A DNA stretch of 64,000 bases from Vickermania ingenoplastis (lineage: Eukaryota > Euglenozoa > Kinetoplastea > Trypanosomatida > Trypanosomatidae). The notes beneath the pieces are model-generated. The model saw only the letters and a list, made by a program, of their open reading frames with translations, was not told the DNA's origin and searched no databases. Shown here piece after piece: positions 1-9,760 of this stretch. Where the stretch lies: NCBI GenBank assembly GCA_010157825.1, contig VFSE01000072.1, positions 248,001 to 312,000 of the forward strand. The letters are read 5' to 3'. The number at the start of each line of letters is the position of its first letter. The stretch's first letter is position 1. The position numbers and the translations under genes were made by a program.

Positions 1-103
1 ACACACGAGGCCACCAAATAATAATATAACGATAATAATAAAAGAAAAGAAAATAAAAAGGATTGGATTCGTCTCGCCCTTCAGACAGCAAAAGGCGCCC
101 GCC
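1..103 (-). other. 3' flank and downstream splice signal
   Basis: No gene is seen. The plus strand at about 41-63 is almost all A and G, so the transcript carries a T/C-rich tract. This could be the polypyrimidine tract used to trans-splice the next gene, which lies beyond the left edge, and to place the poly(A) site of the 805-residue gene. Confidence 0.4.
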
Positions 104-2521
104 TCATCGCGCTCCGCCCGGGGTGGTGGGCCGCACCGAAGTGTACCGCCGGGAAGACGGCTGTGCGGAGACGCCTAGATTTGCAGTGATGCTCGTCCGC
201 TTCTTCACGCTGTTATAACGAGAGCTACGGGCGGACCCTGGGCCGAGCGGTATATCGTGGAGGCTGGAGAGCTCATTCAGTCCTTCGCCCAAGTTCGAGG
301 GCCGGCGACCGCGGCTACCAGCGTTCGACATCCGTCGTTCCTGGATAGGCGATCCCGTGGAGGAGGAGTTGAGGGACGAGTCGTTACCAAGCTGTGCGTT
401 GCAGGCGGCTTGTTTGTACTTCTTGTAGAGCATCACCTCTATTTTCTGGTAGAAGCGTTGAATGATCTCATTCGCCCGATCTGGTTGGAGCGCGATGAGG
501 CGCAGTAGGCGGTGGAGGTGGCGCATTTGTGGGAGGTGATCCACTAGCGGATCGAGGATAGGGAGAGGGGGAACGGCCATGCGGGAGGGCTGCTGCCGCG
601 GTGTGTTCATGAGGCTCGGACTGTGGCCCCCGATGCTGGGCAGCGGGCCCCGGGTAGCTATGGAGCTGTTGCCCACAGAACTGTACATGCTGGAGGTCCG
701 GATGAGGGGCGCTACCATTCTCGGACCACCCAATTCCTCAGCCCCACCGCCGAATGGATTCCGGCCCGTGCCGGGGGCGCACACGGACGCACTCGGCGAC
801 GCGGATAGGCTCGTGTAGTTGCTCAAAACGGTGGGGTTGAGGTCGACGGAGGGGGACGCAAAGGAGGAGTTGAGCCACTCCTCGTCGTTCAGGTCGTGCT
901 CCTTCTTGAGTTTCCGCTTCAGCCGTCGCTGGCGCAGTATCCGCTTCATTTTCTCCTCCCACGTCTCCGTTGCCGGACCGCTTTCCTCCAACTCGCCCTC
1001 ACCCTCCTCGTCCGCCTCATCATCTGTGGAGTCCTCGAAACTGTTGCTTGAGGCGGGCAGAGAGGGGGCGACCGATAGGCCGGCCTCCAGGAGGCTGCGC
1101 GCCTCAGCAGAGTCATCCACCGCAACGACAGTGCGCCGCTGCTTCTTCTTCTTCTGAACAATAGGCACCGGCTCTGCCGCTGTGTTGTACTCCATGTTGA
1201 ACCGATCCTCGCGACGACGAATGAACACACCGAGGCGGTCGTTCACCTTCTGCAGCTTGTACTGGATATACGTCTCGAGGCCCGTGAGGAAGTCTGTTTC
1301 GTCCATTTCCTCCAGCGCCACGTTCGACTCCACCACAAAGCTTGGCGGCAAGAGAGACAGCAGTCGCTCCACGGGAAGGCTGTGGGCAATATTTTGAGTC
1401 GAGAGCGTCCCCGACAGCGACGGGCCGTTGGACTGGTCGTGGAGCCCATCCACGTCCTTGTGGGGGCTGTGGCACCTCGCCGCCCTACTCCCACCCGTTG
1501 TTCCGGGTCTATGCGGCGAGCCGGCGCCACGGCGCTTCCGTGGGGACGGAGACTCTGACAGCTGCTGCTCCCACTCGCGCTCCATCTCCAGCTTCGCCGC
1601 TGCCTTTCCCGTTAGCAGGCGGGCGGTCTCTGGCGGGGGCATGTTCCGTCGGGGCGGCGATGAGGGCCGCGCGGTGGCCCGGCTCGTCACGCTGACATTC
1701 CCGTTGTCCTTGTGCGTCTTGGGGTGACGGAGATCGAGAGCGGCGGTGGTCAACGTGGCCCCGGGGGTGGTGGTGTTGCTCACCGCCCCCGCAAGGTTTT
1801 TTAACGCCGTTTCAGCCTCCGCGTACGTCGCTCGGCCGTAGAGCGCCCCTTGTGTCTGCACCATTTCGTGATCCCAGTACTCCAGCGGTAGGTCCACGCG
1901 GAAGTGCAGCAGCAGGCGAAAAAAATGTGCCGTGGAGCCGGAGAGTTGTGTGCCCCGCAACAGCTGCGCCAGCTCGGCGTTGTTCGCGATCGCCGCATCG
2001 GCCCCGCCGGTTGCGTTGAGTATACTGGCGAGACGCCCGGTGCCGCTGCGGTTGGTTCCCGTACCGGCCGAGGCGCTGCTCGACGTCGATCCGCGGCGCC
2101 CGGCGGCGGCGGCGTCCTCCTTATCCTTCTCCTTCGTCTTTTCGTTCTTCTTTAGGAGGAGGAACGGGTCGTCGCCGCGGGCCGGAGGGAGCGGCGGCGG
2201 GGGCGGCTCCATCGGCAGGTCGGGGAAGTGGTGCTGCGTGCTGCGGCGGCGGAAAATGGAGCCGAGGCGCCCTCGCACGTCCCCGTCGGCGCCACTGCTG
2301 CTGCCGCCCGTGCCGGGGATGTCGCCGAGGAAGGACAGCCGCGAGTAGCGCTGGCCCTTCCAGCTGCCGGCAGGGTTCTGCACGGGCACAGCGGCCTTGC
2401 GGTCCCCGCCGCCGCTGCGGCCGAGCTTCCGCTCGATCACCGAGGGCCGCCGACTGCTCTGCTCGGCATCATCGATCGTGGCGTCGGAGAGGCGGTTGGA
2501 CACGTTTGGGTTGGGGCGCAT
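104..2521 (-). CDS. Hypothetical protein, 805 aa, low complexity with three ordered blocks
   Basis: I do not recognise this protein. It begins at an ATG 112 nt after a strong candidate splice acceptor. Most of it is Ser/Pro/Gly/Arg-rich and probably disordered. Three stretches look folded: about residues 164-235 (alternating hydrophobic, ending near EYWDHEMV), 384-442 (helical, LSLLPPSFVV to IRRREDRF) and 651-704 (helical, LDPLVDHLPQMRHLHRLLRL to MLYKKYKQ). A basic run (KKKKQRR) near residue 457 is followed by an acidic stretch near 500-525. There is no signal peptide or membrane segment. The pattern of helical islands in disorder suits a cytoskeletal or basal-body scaffold, but that is only a guess. 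The frame is uninterrupted and its codon use matches neighbours, so it is a real gene. Confidence 0.8.
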   Translation of the reverse strand: MRPNPNVSNRLSDATIDDAEQSSRRPSVIERKLGRSGGGDRKAAVPVQNPAGSWKGQRYSRLSFLGDIPGTGGSSSGADGDVRGRLGSIFRRRSTQHHFPDLPMEPPPPPLPPARGDDPFLLLKKNEKTKEKDKEDAAAAGRRGSTSSSASAGTGTNRSGTGRLASILNATGGADAAIANNAELAQLLRGTQLSGSTAHFFRLLLHFRVDLPLEYWDHEMVQTQGALYGRATYAEAETALKNLAGAVSNTTTPGATLTTAALDLRHPKTHKDNGNVSVTSRATARPSSPPRRNMPPPETARLLTGKAAAKLEMEREWEQQLSESPSPRKRRGAGSPHRPGTTGGSRAARCHSPHKDVDGLHDQSNGPSLSGTLSTQNIAHSLPVERLLSLLPPSFVVESNVALEEMDETDFLTGLETYIQYKLQKVNDRLGVFIRRREDRFNMEYNTAAEPVPIVQKKKKQRRTVVAVDDSAEARSLLEAGLSVAPSLPASSNSFEDSTDDEADEEGEGELEESGPATETWEEKMKRILRQRRLKRKLKKEHDLNDEEWLNSSFASPSVDLNPTVLSNYTSLSASPSASVCAPGTGRNPFGGGAEELGGPRMVAPLIRTSSMYSSVGNSSIATRGPLPSIGGHSPSLMNTPRQQPSRMAVPPLPILDPLVDHLPQMRHLHRLLRLIALQPDRANEIIQRFYQKIEVMLYKKYKQAACNAQLGNDSSLNSSSTGSPIQERRMSNAGSRGRRPSNLGEGLNELSSLHDIPLGPGSARSSRYNSVKKRTSITANLGVSAQPSSRRYTSVRPTTPGGAR

Positions 2522-3443
2522 GTCGAGATAAATAAATGAAGAGCAGAGTAAAGCGATGCGGCGGCGGGGAGCCGGAACGATATCCCCGGTGCTTCTCTTT
2601 CTTCTATAGATAAATCTACCTCTATTTGTATTTCTATGAGGAAAAAAAAAAATCGTCGATCGTTTCCTACAACGGACTAATGGCTAGTGTACTACCTATA
2701 GACTAATAGGTTCACCTTGAGGATCCCACCCTCCCTGCAGGTATAGCAAACGTAGCGCGGAAGACAACAATAAATAATAATAATAATAATAATAACTGAA
2801 AAAAAGAAAGGAAATCTTATGAATATATATATATATATATTTATGGGTGGTGAAGCACTGCTCGTAGAGATAGAGCTGAAATTTAGTTTACAGGCAGGTC
2901 GATGTGAAGGGCGCCGAATTAACTGGCTGAAAAACTGCGTATGTAGATCTCCTGTCGATGCAGCGGGCAAAGGATATATATACAAAACAAAATGAGGATT
3001 ACAGCCGAAGGGCAATGGGGGGAAAAAAAGAACAAAGGAACTTATTTTTTCCGTTGATTCGCGTTGCGTTACGCGAAGATGTAAAGTAAATTTTAATAGA
3101 GATCACACGAACAACAACAACAAAAAAAAAAGATCCAGCTCAGCAGTGCTGGTGGTGGTGAAGTTAGCAGGAGTACCGGCTCGCTTGCTGTGCGAGCTAG
3201 CTAACTGTGGTGCTATCGTCTATCTGCAGACACCTACGATCCAGAGGCCATCGAATGATGAAAAGAAGAGCACAAGAAACAAGGCGCAGCATCGCAAAGG
3301 AATCCACCACCAGTGAACGCACCGCGCGGTGACGCACGCTTCTTGGAAGGTGGTCTCCATTTGGCCGCAGCATCAAAGAAAATCAATAAATAAATAAAAG
3401 AGAAGAAGAATGTGTTTTGTTGTTGTTTTTTTCTAATGAAGTA
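2522..3443 (-). other. Intergenic region with splice acceptor
   Basis: No gene is seen. The transcript strand has an 11-T run at 2641-2651 followed by AG at 2634-2635, a good acceptor for the 805-residue gene with a 5' leader of about 112 nt. The plus strand also holds (ATA)n at 2776-2794, (AT)n at 2824-2841 and two short perfect stems: CCAGC/GCTGG at 3135-3152 and GCTCGC/GCGAGC at 3179-3197. The stems are too small to call an RNA gene. Confidence 0.5.
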
Positions 3444-3914
3444 CTACCCGTCATGCCGTGAGGGCTGGTGCGGCGGAACTGTTTCCCAGCTCTGGGGGTA
3501 GCGGGGTCGGAGTCGGGGGCCGTACTCGTCCACGTAGGTGGCGGTACTGCCACCCGCTCCCTGCGGTGGCGGCAGCGGCGGTCCAGCCCCAGTTGGGAAA
3601 CGCAGCTGGTCTCGAAGGGCCTGGAGCTGCGCCGGGGAGGTAACGTGCCGGGTCCGGAGCGCCTGTATCATCGTGTGATCGGGGTCCTGCACGGTGCACG
3701 AGGCTGAGGCGGTCACGCCGCCCAGGTCCTCGCGCCGCACGTACGCCGGCTGCTGGTAGCTCTTGAGCGTGTAGTAGGGGCGTCGGAGCAGCGCCTCGTT
3801 CATCTCCACCGTGTCCCGCTTGAGCCACTGGCTCTGCCGGGCCTTCACGGGGAGCGGGTGCAGCAGCTCCCTCCACGCTGTGCGGAACCGCTGCAGTACA
3901 CGGCTGGATCGCAT
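3444..3914 (-). CDS. Hypothetical small protein, probable mitochondrial targeting
   Basis: This 156-residue protein is not recognised. The open frame extends upstream to a GTG, but the first ATG is at 3914, giving the N-terminus MRSSRVLQRFRTAWRELL. That stretch is Arg-rich, lacks acidic residues until position 16 and can form an amphipathic helix, as expected of a mitochondrial presequence. The middle (WLKRDTVEMNEALLRRPYYT, residues about 28-47) looks conserved; the C-terminal third is Pro/Gly-rich. There is no membrane span or metal-binding motif. A candidate acceptor AG at 4065-4066 follows a long C/T tract, giving a leader of about 150 nt. An overlapping 211-codon frame (3451-4086) lacks an ATG start and is low complexity, so this frame was preferred. 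A mitoribosomal or respiratory-complex subunit is possible but untested. Confidence 0.6.
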   Translation of the reverse strand: MRSSRVLQRFRTAWRELLHPLPVKARQSQWLKRDTVEMNEALLRRPYYTLKSYQQPAYVRREDLGGVTASASCTVQDPDHTMIQALRTRHVTSPAQLQALRDQLRFPTGAGPPLPPPQGAGGSTATYVDEYGPRLRPRYPQSWETVPPHQPSRHDG

Positions 3915-4552
3915 CACTGCCAACCAGTGCACCGTCCACAGTGCTCTCTCTCTTGGGGCGTACCTTCACACAAAAGAGTTCAGGTCCTTCAACGCTCTGG
4001 GCCAACACGTGGCGGAACGGCGGGGTGAATGGCGAAGGCGCGGCGCCGGGGCTGGGCCGTTTTACTGGCGGGAGGAGGGAGGGCACAGGAAAGCAAAGGG
4101 AATGAAGGGGAGGGGGGGAGTTGATGAGGGATGCGCAGGAGGCGGCGGCAGTTGAAGGTCATTCCACATGAAACTTAGCCTCTAGAGGTCCATGCGAGCA
4201 TAGAGCAATCTTTGTAGAGGGAGACAGCATTATTCATTTCTCGTTGTTGTTGTGTGTGTGCTTCCGCTTCATTTTCTCATAGGTTATGAATGTTGCGAGG
4301 TGCAAAATAGGAAAGAAAAGATAACAATTCTGGACCCTTGAGTTTACAAATTGATCATTGGTCAGAGGCTCAGTTTTATGGGGAGGAGGAGGCTTCCTAC
4401 ACCACTTTGGTTTCCACTTAATCTACTGCGACTGAGCTGAACAGAGTCTTCCGGGTAGCGCGTTGTCACCCGCACCGGCATAGCCATATCCCCACTCAAG
4501 GATGTGCAGCCGAGCGGGACCGTTCTCCTCCCCCTTTCTCCTACTACTTCGA
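3915..4552 (-). other. Intergenic region
   Basis: The plus-strand purine run at 4068-4122 is a long C/T tract in the transcript, followed by AG at 4065-4066 as the likely acceptor for the 156-residue gene. The remainder (about 4140-4552) is the 3' flank of the zinc-finger gene and shows nothing gene-like. Confidence 0.45.
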
Positions 4553-6064
4553 CTAGCGACGAATGGGGCGGCTCAGCCCCTTCGGCTTCGCTTTGGTGCT
4601 CGCACACGCGGGGATGTGCCGCTCTGCCGTGAGGAACGCGAACTTGCGGCCGCAGTGCGGGCACGGCACACGATCGTCCGGCGCTTGCTCCGGGGCCGGG
4701 CCGGTGTTCCCGCTGTGCATCGACTTGAGGGCCGCCTGCAGCTGCTCGTGCTGAATCTTCCACTTTGGGATGCCCCCCGGCTGCGCGGCCCGGTTCGGCG
4801 GGTCGTGGCGGGCGTTGCGCTTCGCCTCCATCAGGCCGTCAATCTCCGCCAGGTACTTCAGTTTCAGATCCACCGGCTTGCGCTTCGTGTCCCCCAGGCA
4901 TATATTTTCGTGCTTGCTCAGCCGCGACACACGAAAGGACCGGCCGCAGCGGCGGCACTCTGCGAGGGGCTCCTTGATGTTCACCTCGCTCATGTCAATC
5001 GGCTGGCCGGCCCCAACGCGAAGTTCGTCCAAGTCCTTTGGAGGCGGCGTCTCGTTCTGCGCCTCCCCAACGCTGTAGCTAGCGGAGGCAGATCCCGTAG
5101 AGGTCTTCCCTGCCCGCGCCACCTCGCGACCCGCAGCACCGTTGCGGGTGCGCTTGGACTCGGGTCGCTCAGCTGGTGGGGGCTTCGAAACTACCTCGCC
5201 TGCGCTGCGCTTTCGGCCGGCCGTGGCCGCAGGGGCCTTGGCGCGCTGCTTCGGCTCCGGCGGCGGCACGGGTTCATCGTAGTTCATATCGAAGTCGCTG
5301 TTCCACTCCGGCTTCCTGTTGTTTGTGGGGCGGGTACGGCTTTCAGGGGCCCGCCGGCTCTCAGGTGGATGGTATGGCTCGTCGTCAAGATCGTCATCGT
5401 TGTAGGCCTGGGGTTGCTGCTGTGGCTGATGACGGTAGCTGCTGGGTCGGGACCCACCTTGGTGCTGCTGCTGCTCTGCCTTGTACTGCGCGATGCTTTG
5501 GCGGAGCGAATCCATGGTGATGCTGCGCCCAAACTGCTGGAAGCCGGCAGAGCTCACGGTGGAAGACATGGAGGATGTGTGCGACAGGGCGGACAGGGCG
5601 CTCATCGTCACGTGCACGGGTGCGGGCCCATTACTGCTCGGCGGCGCCACTCGGATGATCTGATTCGAGAGCATTGCCCACAGCTGCCGCGACTGGTCTG
5701 GAGTGATGATGCCCGCCTTGGTCGCCTTTCGGAAGTCCTCCTCGGCCACCTGCAGCACTTTCCCGCCCGAGCCGGCGGCAGGTGGAATCTCTCGCAGCGA
5801 CACGGCGGCCGGGGTGGGGTCCGGGGGTTGGTGCTGGTGCGGTCTCTCGGCAAGCCCTGCGGATGACTTGGCGGGCTGCGCGGGAATATCATCGTAGCTC
5901 TCCACGGCTTCGGCGGGCTGTGGCCGAGCCTGGCGGGGCGCCATCCTCTTCTCCGTCTCGCGCTCTTTCTGGCGGGCGATGCGCTCCTCACGCACCAGTT
6001 TGGCGCGATCCATCTGCTGCTGGCGCTTCGCCACGTAATCCTGCACAAAGTTCGTGTGGGACAT
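4553..6064 (-). CDS. ZC2HC-type zinc-finger protein
   Basis: The 503-residue protein has two C2HC fingers in its C-terminal third. The first uses C370, C373, H385 and C389; the second uses C468, C471, H483 and C487. The CxxCGRxF...H...C spacing is that of the ZC2HC1 family. Between them is a basic helical segment (KPVDLKLKYLAEIDGLMEAKRN). The N-terminal 60 residues are charged and helical, followed by a long Pro/Gln/Ser-rich linker, and a basic patch near 284-310 could act in nuclear or nucleic-acid contacts. In other eukaryotes this family is poorly characterised; some members are linked to cilia or sperm, which would fit a flagellate but is not shown here. The ATG start sits in a frame with no earlier ATG. 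Confidence 0.85.
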   Translation of the reverse strand: MSHTNFVQDYVAKRQQQMDRAKLVREERIARQKERETEKRMAPRQARPQPAEAVESYDDIPAQPAKSSAGLAERPHQHQPPDPTPAAVSLREIPPAAGSGGKVLQVAEEDFRKATKAGIITPDQSRQLWAMLSNQIIRVAPPSSNGPAPVHVTMSALSALSHTSSMSSTVSSAGFQQFGRSITMDSLRQSIAQYKAEQQQHQGGSRPSSYRHQPQQQPQAYNDDDLDDEPYHPPESRRAPESRTRPTNNRKPEWNSDFDMNYDEPVPPPEPKQRAKAPAATAGRKRSAGEVVSKPPPAERPESKRTRNGAAGREVARAGKTSTGSASASYSVGEAQNETPPPKDLDELRVGAGQPIDMSEVNIKEPLAECRRCGRSFRVSRLSKHENICLGDTKRKPVDLKLKYLAEIDGLMEAKRNARHDPPNRAAQPGGIPKWKIQHEQLQAALKSMHSGNTGPAPEQAPDDRVPCPHCGRKFAFLTAERHIPACASTKAKPKGLSRPIRR

Positions 6065-6719
6065 CGTTCGTATAATGCGTGTAGTCGTACGTCTAGAAAT
6101 GGTACTGCTGGACCTCGGCCTTCGGATTGCTCACAGGCAGCAGGCCGCTGTGAACGATGCGCTGTCCTGCAATGTGTTGTTGCTGATAAGTAATTTATTA
6201 TGATGATGATTTTCTTTTTCTCTTGACGGTTACTGCTGTCAGGCAATGGGCATGGTACAGCACCAGAAGCAGCAGCAGAGAGAGAAGAAACGAAAGAGAA
6301 GGGCGGAGGGGAGGGAAACATATTCACCCGTAAATGGTTCAACCGTGAGTAGAGTATGAACCTTCACGGTCATTCCTGATGCTCACAGAGTGGACGCGGG
6401 CGGGGTGGGACCTCGCCCATTCCAATTGGTACTAGTTAACCATATAGAATATATGGATTATTACGAGAAAAAAAAAATATTTTCTTATCCGTTCATGATG
6501 GTGAAAAGACGATACACTTCACCGTGAGTTCGTTGGGTGCTCCACCGTCTCAGAGAAACAGAGAAACAGAGAGAGAGAGAGGGAGGGAGAGGGAGGTAGA
6601 AGGTAGGTTATCCGCCACACCCGTTGACAACCGTTAGGTAAGTGTCTGTGAGCCGCAACCCGTTCGTGTCTGTGTTCCACCAGCTGTTCGTGTCTGTGTT
6701 CCACCAGCTGTGGCGTGGG
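6065..6719 (-). other. Intergenic region
   Basis: The plus strand at 6266-6317 is purine-rich, giving a C/T tract in the transcript; the next AG is at 6236-6237, a candidate acceptor for the zinc-finger gene. The 3' flank of the RRM gene holds a run of A at 6470-6477, an (AG)-rich stretch at 6552-6598 and the 24-bp tandem duplication listed separately. Confidence 0.45.
6663..6710. repeat. Exact 24-bp tandem duplication
   Basis: Two head-to-tail copies of a 24-bp unit (6663-6686 and 6687-6710) that begins ttcgtgtctg are identical base for base. They end 9 bp before the stop codon of the RRM gene, so they lie at the very start of its 3' UTR. A partial related copy (gtgtctgtg) lies just to the left at 6642-6650. 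Confidence 0.9.
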
Positions 6720-8099
6720 CTACTCCTTGGCGCGCTGCCGCTTGAGCTCCTTGATGCGCTTCAGCTTCTGGATGGCAGCGATGTTCTCCACCGCAAAGGA
6801 GACGATCAGCCGCCGCTTGTCGCCAAAGATGGTGGGGTTGTTGTTGATCATCCGCAGGCAGTGCAGCGCCACGTTGTGGTTGACAAACTCGAGAAAGCCG
6901 TACCCCTTCACTTGGCCGTCGGTGTCGCGAACCAGTTTCACGTTCTTAATGGGCCCGTACTTTCCCCACTTCTCCTGTTCCAGGTCTTCGGGGTGCTTCT
7001 GCAGGTACTTGCGGGCGTGCTTGGCGAAGAGCCGGCGCAGGTCGTTCTCTGTCAGCGTCCGCGGCAGGTTCCGCACGTTGAGGCGGGTGGTGCTCACGAA
7101 ATAGTTGGTGTTCTTCAGCTGCTCCTTGCGGGCCTCGTAGGCCTTCCAGATAGCCATCAGGTACGGTCGAGGGAGGTCCCGTGCCGCGGGGCTCTCGGGT
7201 GTAATGAGCCCCTCCTGCAGCAGATACAGATGGCGTGGATCATCCGCCGCCACCTTCGTGCGTTTCTTCTTCTTCTTCTCGGCAGCGCTGAGGGTCTCCT
7301 GCGCCTCCGTGCGCTTCATCGGGCGGTGGACGGTGAACTTGACGCCGCGCAGCGTCAGGAATGGATCCTGCGCGGTGAAACTGTCGGTGCGGAGCTTGTG
7401 GGCCAGGCGCTTCGCCTGGTGCCGCGAGAGGTGCTCCGTCTGCTTCTTCAGTTCATCACGGTCCATGGCAGCCACCTCCCGCGCATTCTTCTGCGCGTGC
7501 TCAAAAATGGCATCCGCCAACCCCTTGGACCCGCAGTGAACGAACCCCGTGCCAGAGAGTCTCTGGGTTACCTTACTCTTAACGAGGAGAACGCGCTTCA
7601 CTTTACCGAAGTGGGAGCGGAGGAACGTGGTCACCTCCTCCTCGCTGGTGTCCAGCGGCAGGCCCTTGAAGAAAAGCTGCGTCTCGAGCGGGTTCTTCTG
7701 GTTCATGCGCTCCTCCTTCTCCTCGTCCACGTCGCTCTCGACCTCGAGGTCTTCGTCCATCGCCGCCGCCTCGGCCGCCTCTTCCTCCGGGGACAAGAAC
7801 GACAGAGTGGAGGCGGCCGCCCCGGAGTCGCGCCGCTTTCGCTTGCCGTTGGATCCGTCCTCGTTCCCCGCCTCGGCGCCGGCACGCGGGCGCTTCTTTT
7901 CCTTTCCAGTGGTTGCCAAACCCCCACTTCCCGTGCGCTCCTGTCGGGGGTTGGGGTCGTACACCTTGGCCACGGCGGCCTCCCACTTTGGGCGCTTCTT
8001 CTCCCTCTTGGCCTTGATGTGCTTTCGCACCCGCTGCCTCGCCTTCTTCTGGCGCTTGGCCGAGGGCGTGGGTTTGCGCTTCACGGTTCCCTTGGCCAT
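6720..8099 (-). CDS. Nucleolar RRM protein, RBM28/Nop4-like
   Basis: The 459-residue protein has two RNA-recognition motifs. RRM-A spans about residues 139-258 (RNP2 LFFKGL at 142-147). RRM-B spans about 337-437 (RNP2 LNVRNL at 340-345, RNP1 KGYGFLEF at 398-405). The N-terminal 50 residues are highly basic, followed by acidic stretches, as in nucleolar proteins. The segment RHLYLLQEGLI before RRM-B, the long insert in RRM-B and the end (INNNP.IFG.KR.LIVSF) match the last RRMs of RBM28 and yeast Nop4, which act in 60S subunit assembly. It is shorter than those four-RRM proteins, so it may be a reduced member; RBM34/Nop12 is the alternative. A near-ideal acceptor (tract then TTTTCTAG, AG at 8143-8144) gives a 44-nt leader. 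Confidence 0.85.
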   Translation of the reverse strand: MAKGTVKRKPTPSAKRQKKARQRVRKHIKAKREKKRPKWEAAVAKVYDPNPRQERTGSGGLATTGKEKKRPRAGAEAGNEDGSNGKRKRRDSGAAASTLSFLSPEEEAAEAAAMDEDLEVESDVDEEKEERMNQKNPLETQLFFKGLPLDTSEEEVTTFLRSHFGKVKRVLLVKSKVTQRLSGTGFVHCGSKGLADAIFEHAQKNAREVAAMDRDELKKQTEHLSRHQAKRLAHKLRTDSFTAQDPFLTLRGVKFTVHRPMKRTEAQETLSAAEKKKKKRTKVAADDPRHLYLLQEGLITPESPAARDLPRPYLMAIWKAYEARKEQLKNTNYFVSTTRLNVRNLPRTLTENDLRRLFAKHARKYLQKHPEDLEQEKWGKYGPIKNVKLVRDTDGQVKGYGFLEFVNHNVALHCLRMINNNPTIFGDKRRLIVSFAVENIAAIQKLKRIKELKRQRAKE

Positions 8100-8557
8100 T
8101 GAACTCTGTGCGTGCCAACGAACTACTAACGTAACTAACTAACTAGAAAAGGAATGGAGGGGGAGTGGGGGGGTACGCCCTCTTGAAATGGCAAGCAGAG
8201 CTTCCGTTTGAAACGCTGCGGCCGCTGCTTCCTCCTGTAGGGGGGAGCTGCTACAAATTCTATTCGAGCAAGGGAAAATACCGAAAGGGGCGAGTGAGCA
8301 GTGGGGGAGGGGAGTCAGAAACAAAAATGGTGCTCTACAGAATCAGCAGCCGCCACACAGATTCATCCGATGCATAATGGATGTCGATGAGCAACTCGAG
8401 ACAGAACCAAGCACCCAGCCCTTCCATTCCGATGCCGTTGCGGCTCTCTCTATAGATTTCTTACTTCTTTTTTTTTTCAGTCATTTTTACGTCATCCCAA
8501 AGATGATTCGAATAACACAGTGGGGGGAAGTAGAAGGAGCTCCACCGCCCTTGTGGG
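8100..8557 (-). other. Intergenic region with strong splice acceptor
   Basis: A C/T tract in the transcript (8145-8173) ends in CTAG with AG at 8143-8144, 44 nt before the RRM gene's ATG. The remainder is the 3' flank of RPN7, with a short A/G-rich patch near 8270-8320 and a run of T at 8468-8477 on the plus strand. No gene is seen. Confidence 0.5.
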
Positions 8558-9760
8558 CTAGATCTCCACCTGGCGCGTCAGCTTCTGCAGTCGGTTAAGC
8601 AGCAGGTCCCCGTTCTTGATGATCCGGTGATACTCAATGTTGGTGCTATCGCCACGGTACGTCTTGATGCTGCCGTTGACTCGGTCCATGCGGCAGGGCA
8701 GCCTGTCGTTCGAGATCATGGTAGAGAGCAGCTCGTCGAGCGCCTGCTCGGGAATGGCGAAGGAGGCGCTCATGGACTTGAGCGTCACGCGGCTGTAGCT
8801 ATCCAGGAACTGCGCAAAGGCGATGGCACGGGCCTCGCGGAAGAAATAATTAATGTGCGCAGCGAGGAACGGTGTCCTGCGCATGTGCTGGCAGACGATA
8901 TCCAGTGCAGGGAAAATCTGCTTGTACTTGCAGTTGTAGAGCGAGGTGGTGAGCAGGTACGAGTCGTTGGACTCTGCGGAGATGACCTCAGGGGATTCGA
9001 TGATCTTCTTCTTGACGTCCACGCGCTTCAGCACCGGCAGACTGACAACAGTGGTGACGAAGATGAACTCCTTGAAGTCGATGAGCTCCCCCGAGGCGAA
9101 GGTAGTGATAGAGTCGAGCAGCAGCTCCGCCGCCCTGCGAAAGTCTCGGATGATGACGTGGTAGATGCCCTCGTACACCTTGAGGCGGTTGCGTCTCTCC
9201 CAGTTCGAGTCCTTTAGGAGCCTGTGAGCGTCTTGAATACCCTTCGCAGAAATCTCGTTGTTCTCGAAGGCGATGCCGAGGCGTATGCGCATGAAGCACA
9301 GGTCCAGCTGCAGGCCGGGGGCAATGGTTTTCCTACTGCATTCCTCGATCATGCTCATGCACATGTGGAGGTCTCCGATGCGGTAGTAGTGCTTGCACAG
9401 TTCCAGGATCACCTCGCGGACTTCGGTGTCACCTAGATTCTCCTCCGCGTCGCGGCGGCGCTCCTCCAGCAGCGCTACCTTCTTCGCGTTCTCTGCATCC
9501 ATCGCGGCGAGATCGGCGTCAGTTATGCGGCTCCAGTCGAGTGCCTCGCGTAGAAGACGGAGCAAGGGGGCCATGTGGTGCGCCAGGGTCTCGCGCGAGA
9601 GAACCTCGATAGCGGCGTCGCGCTGCTCCTTGGTGCTGTAGCGGGAGGTAATGGTGTGCCGGCACTGGTAGAGCACCAGCAGCGGGTCGAGATCGATGTC
9701 CGCGTTGTCATCCTCGGGGTGATTTTCTTCGTCGTCCGCCGGCTTCTTCGCTGGAGGCAT
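8558..9760 (-). CDS. RPN7: 26S proteasome regulatory subunit RPN7 (PSMD6)
   Basis: The 400-residue length and the whole sequence fit RPN7, a lid subunit of the 19S regulatory particle that degrades ubiquitinated proteins. The N-terminal part is a TPR-like helical solenoid, including the family signature YYRIGDLHMCMSMIEECSR and the YEGIYHVIIRDFRRAAELLL block. The C-terminal half is a PCI domain (about residues 190-370), with SGELIDFKEFIFVTTVVSLP and a final winged-helix stretch ending in RLQKLTRQVEI. The N-terminus is acidic and short. Acceptor AG is seen at 9811-9812 after an A-rich plus-strand run, giving a leader of about 50 nt. No key region is missing. Confidence 0.97.
   Translation of the reverse strand: MPPAKKPADDEENHPEDDNADIDLDPLLVLYQCRHTITSRYSTKEQRDAAIEVLSRETLAHHMAPLLRLLREALDWSRITDADLAAMDAENAKKVALLEERRRDAEENLGDTEVREVILELCKHYYRIGDLHMCMSMIEECSRKTIAPGLQLDLCFMRIRLGIAFENNEISAKGIQDAHRLLKDSNWERRNRLKVYEGIYHVIIRDFRRAAELLLDSITTFASGELIDFKEFIFVTTVVSLPVLKRVDVKKKIIESPEVISAESNDSYLLTTSLYNCKYKQIFPALDIVCQHMRRTPFLAAHINYFFREARAIAFAQFLDSYSRVTLKSMSASFAIPEQALDELLSTMISNDRLPCRMDRVNGSIKTYRGDSTNIEYHRIIKNGDLLLNRLQKLTRQVEI

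Noticed and set aside
3451-4086. 211-codon minus-strand frame overlapping the 156-residue gene
   Set aside because: It starts at a GTG, has no early ATG, and reads Pro/Ala-rich. The overlapping frame has a better ATG and a presequence-like start.
4502-5866. 454-codon open frame on the plus strand
   Set aside because: It is antisense to the ZC2HC gene, is biased in composition (Arg/Leu/Val from GC-rich codons) and has no recognisable domain. High third-position GC on the other strand keeps such frames open.
6642-8102. 486-codon open frame on the plus strand
   Set aside because: Antisense shadow of the RRM gene, and it includes the 24-bp repeat and spacer sequence.
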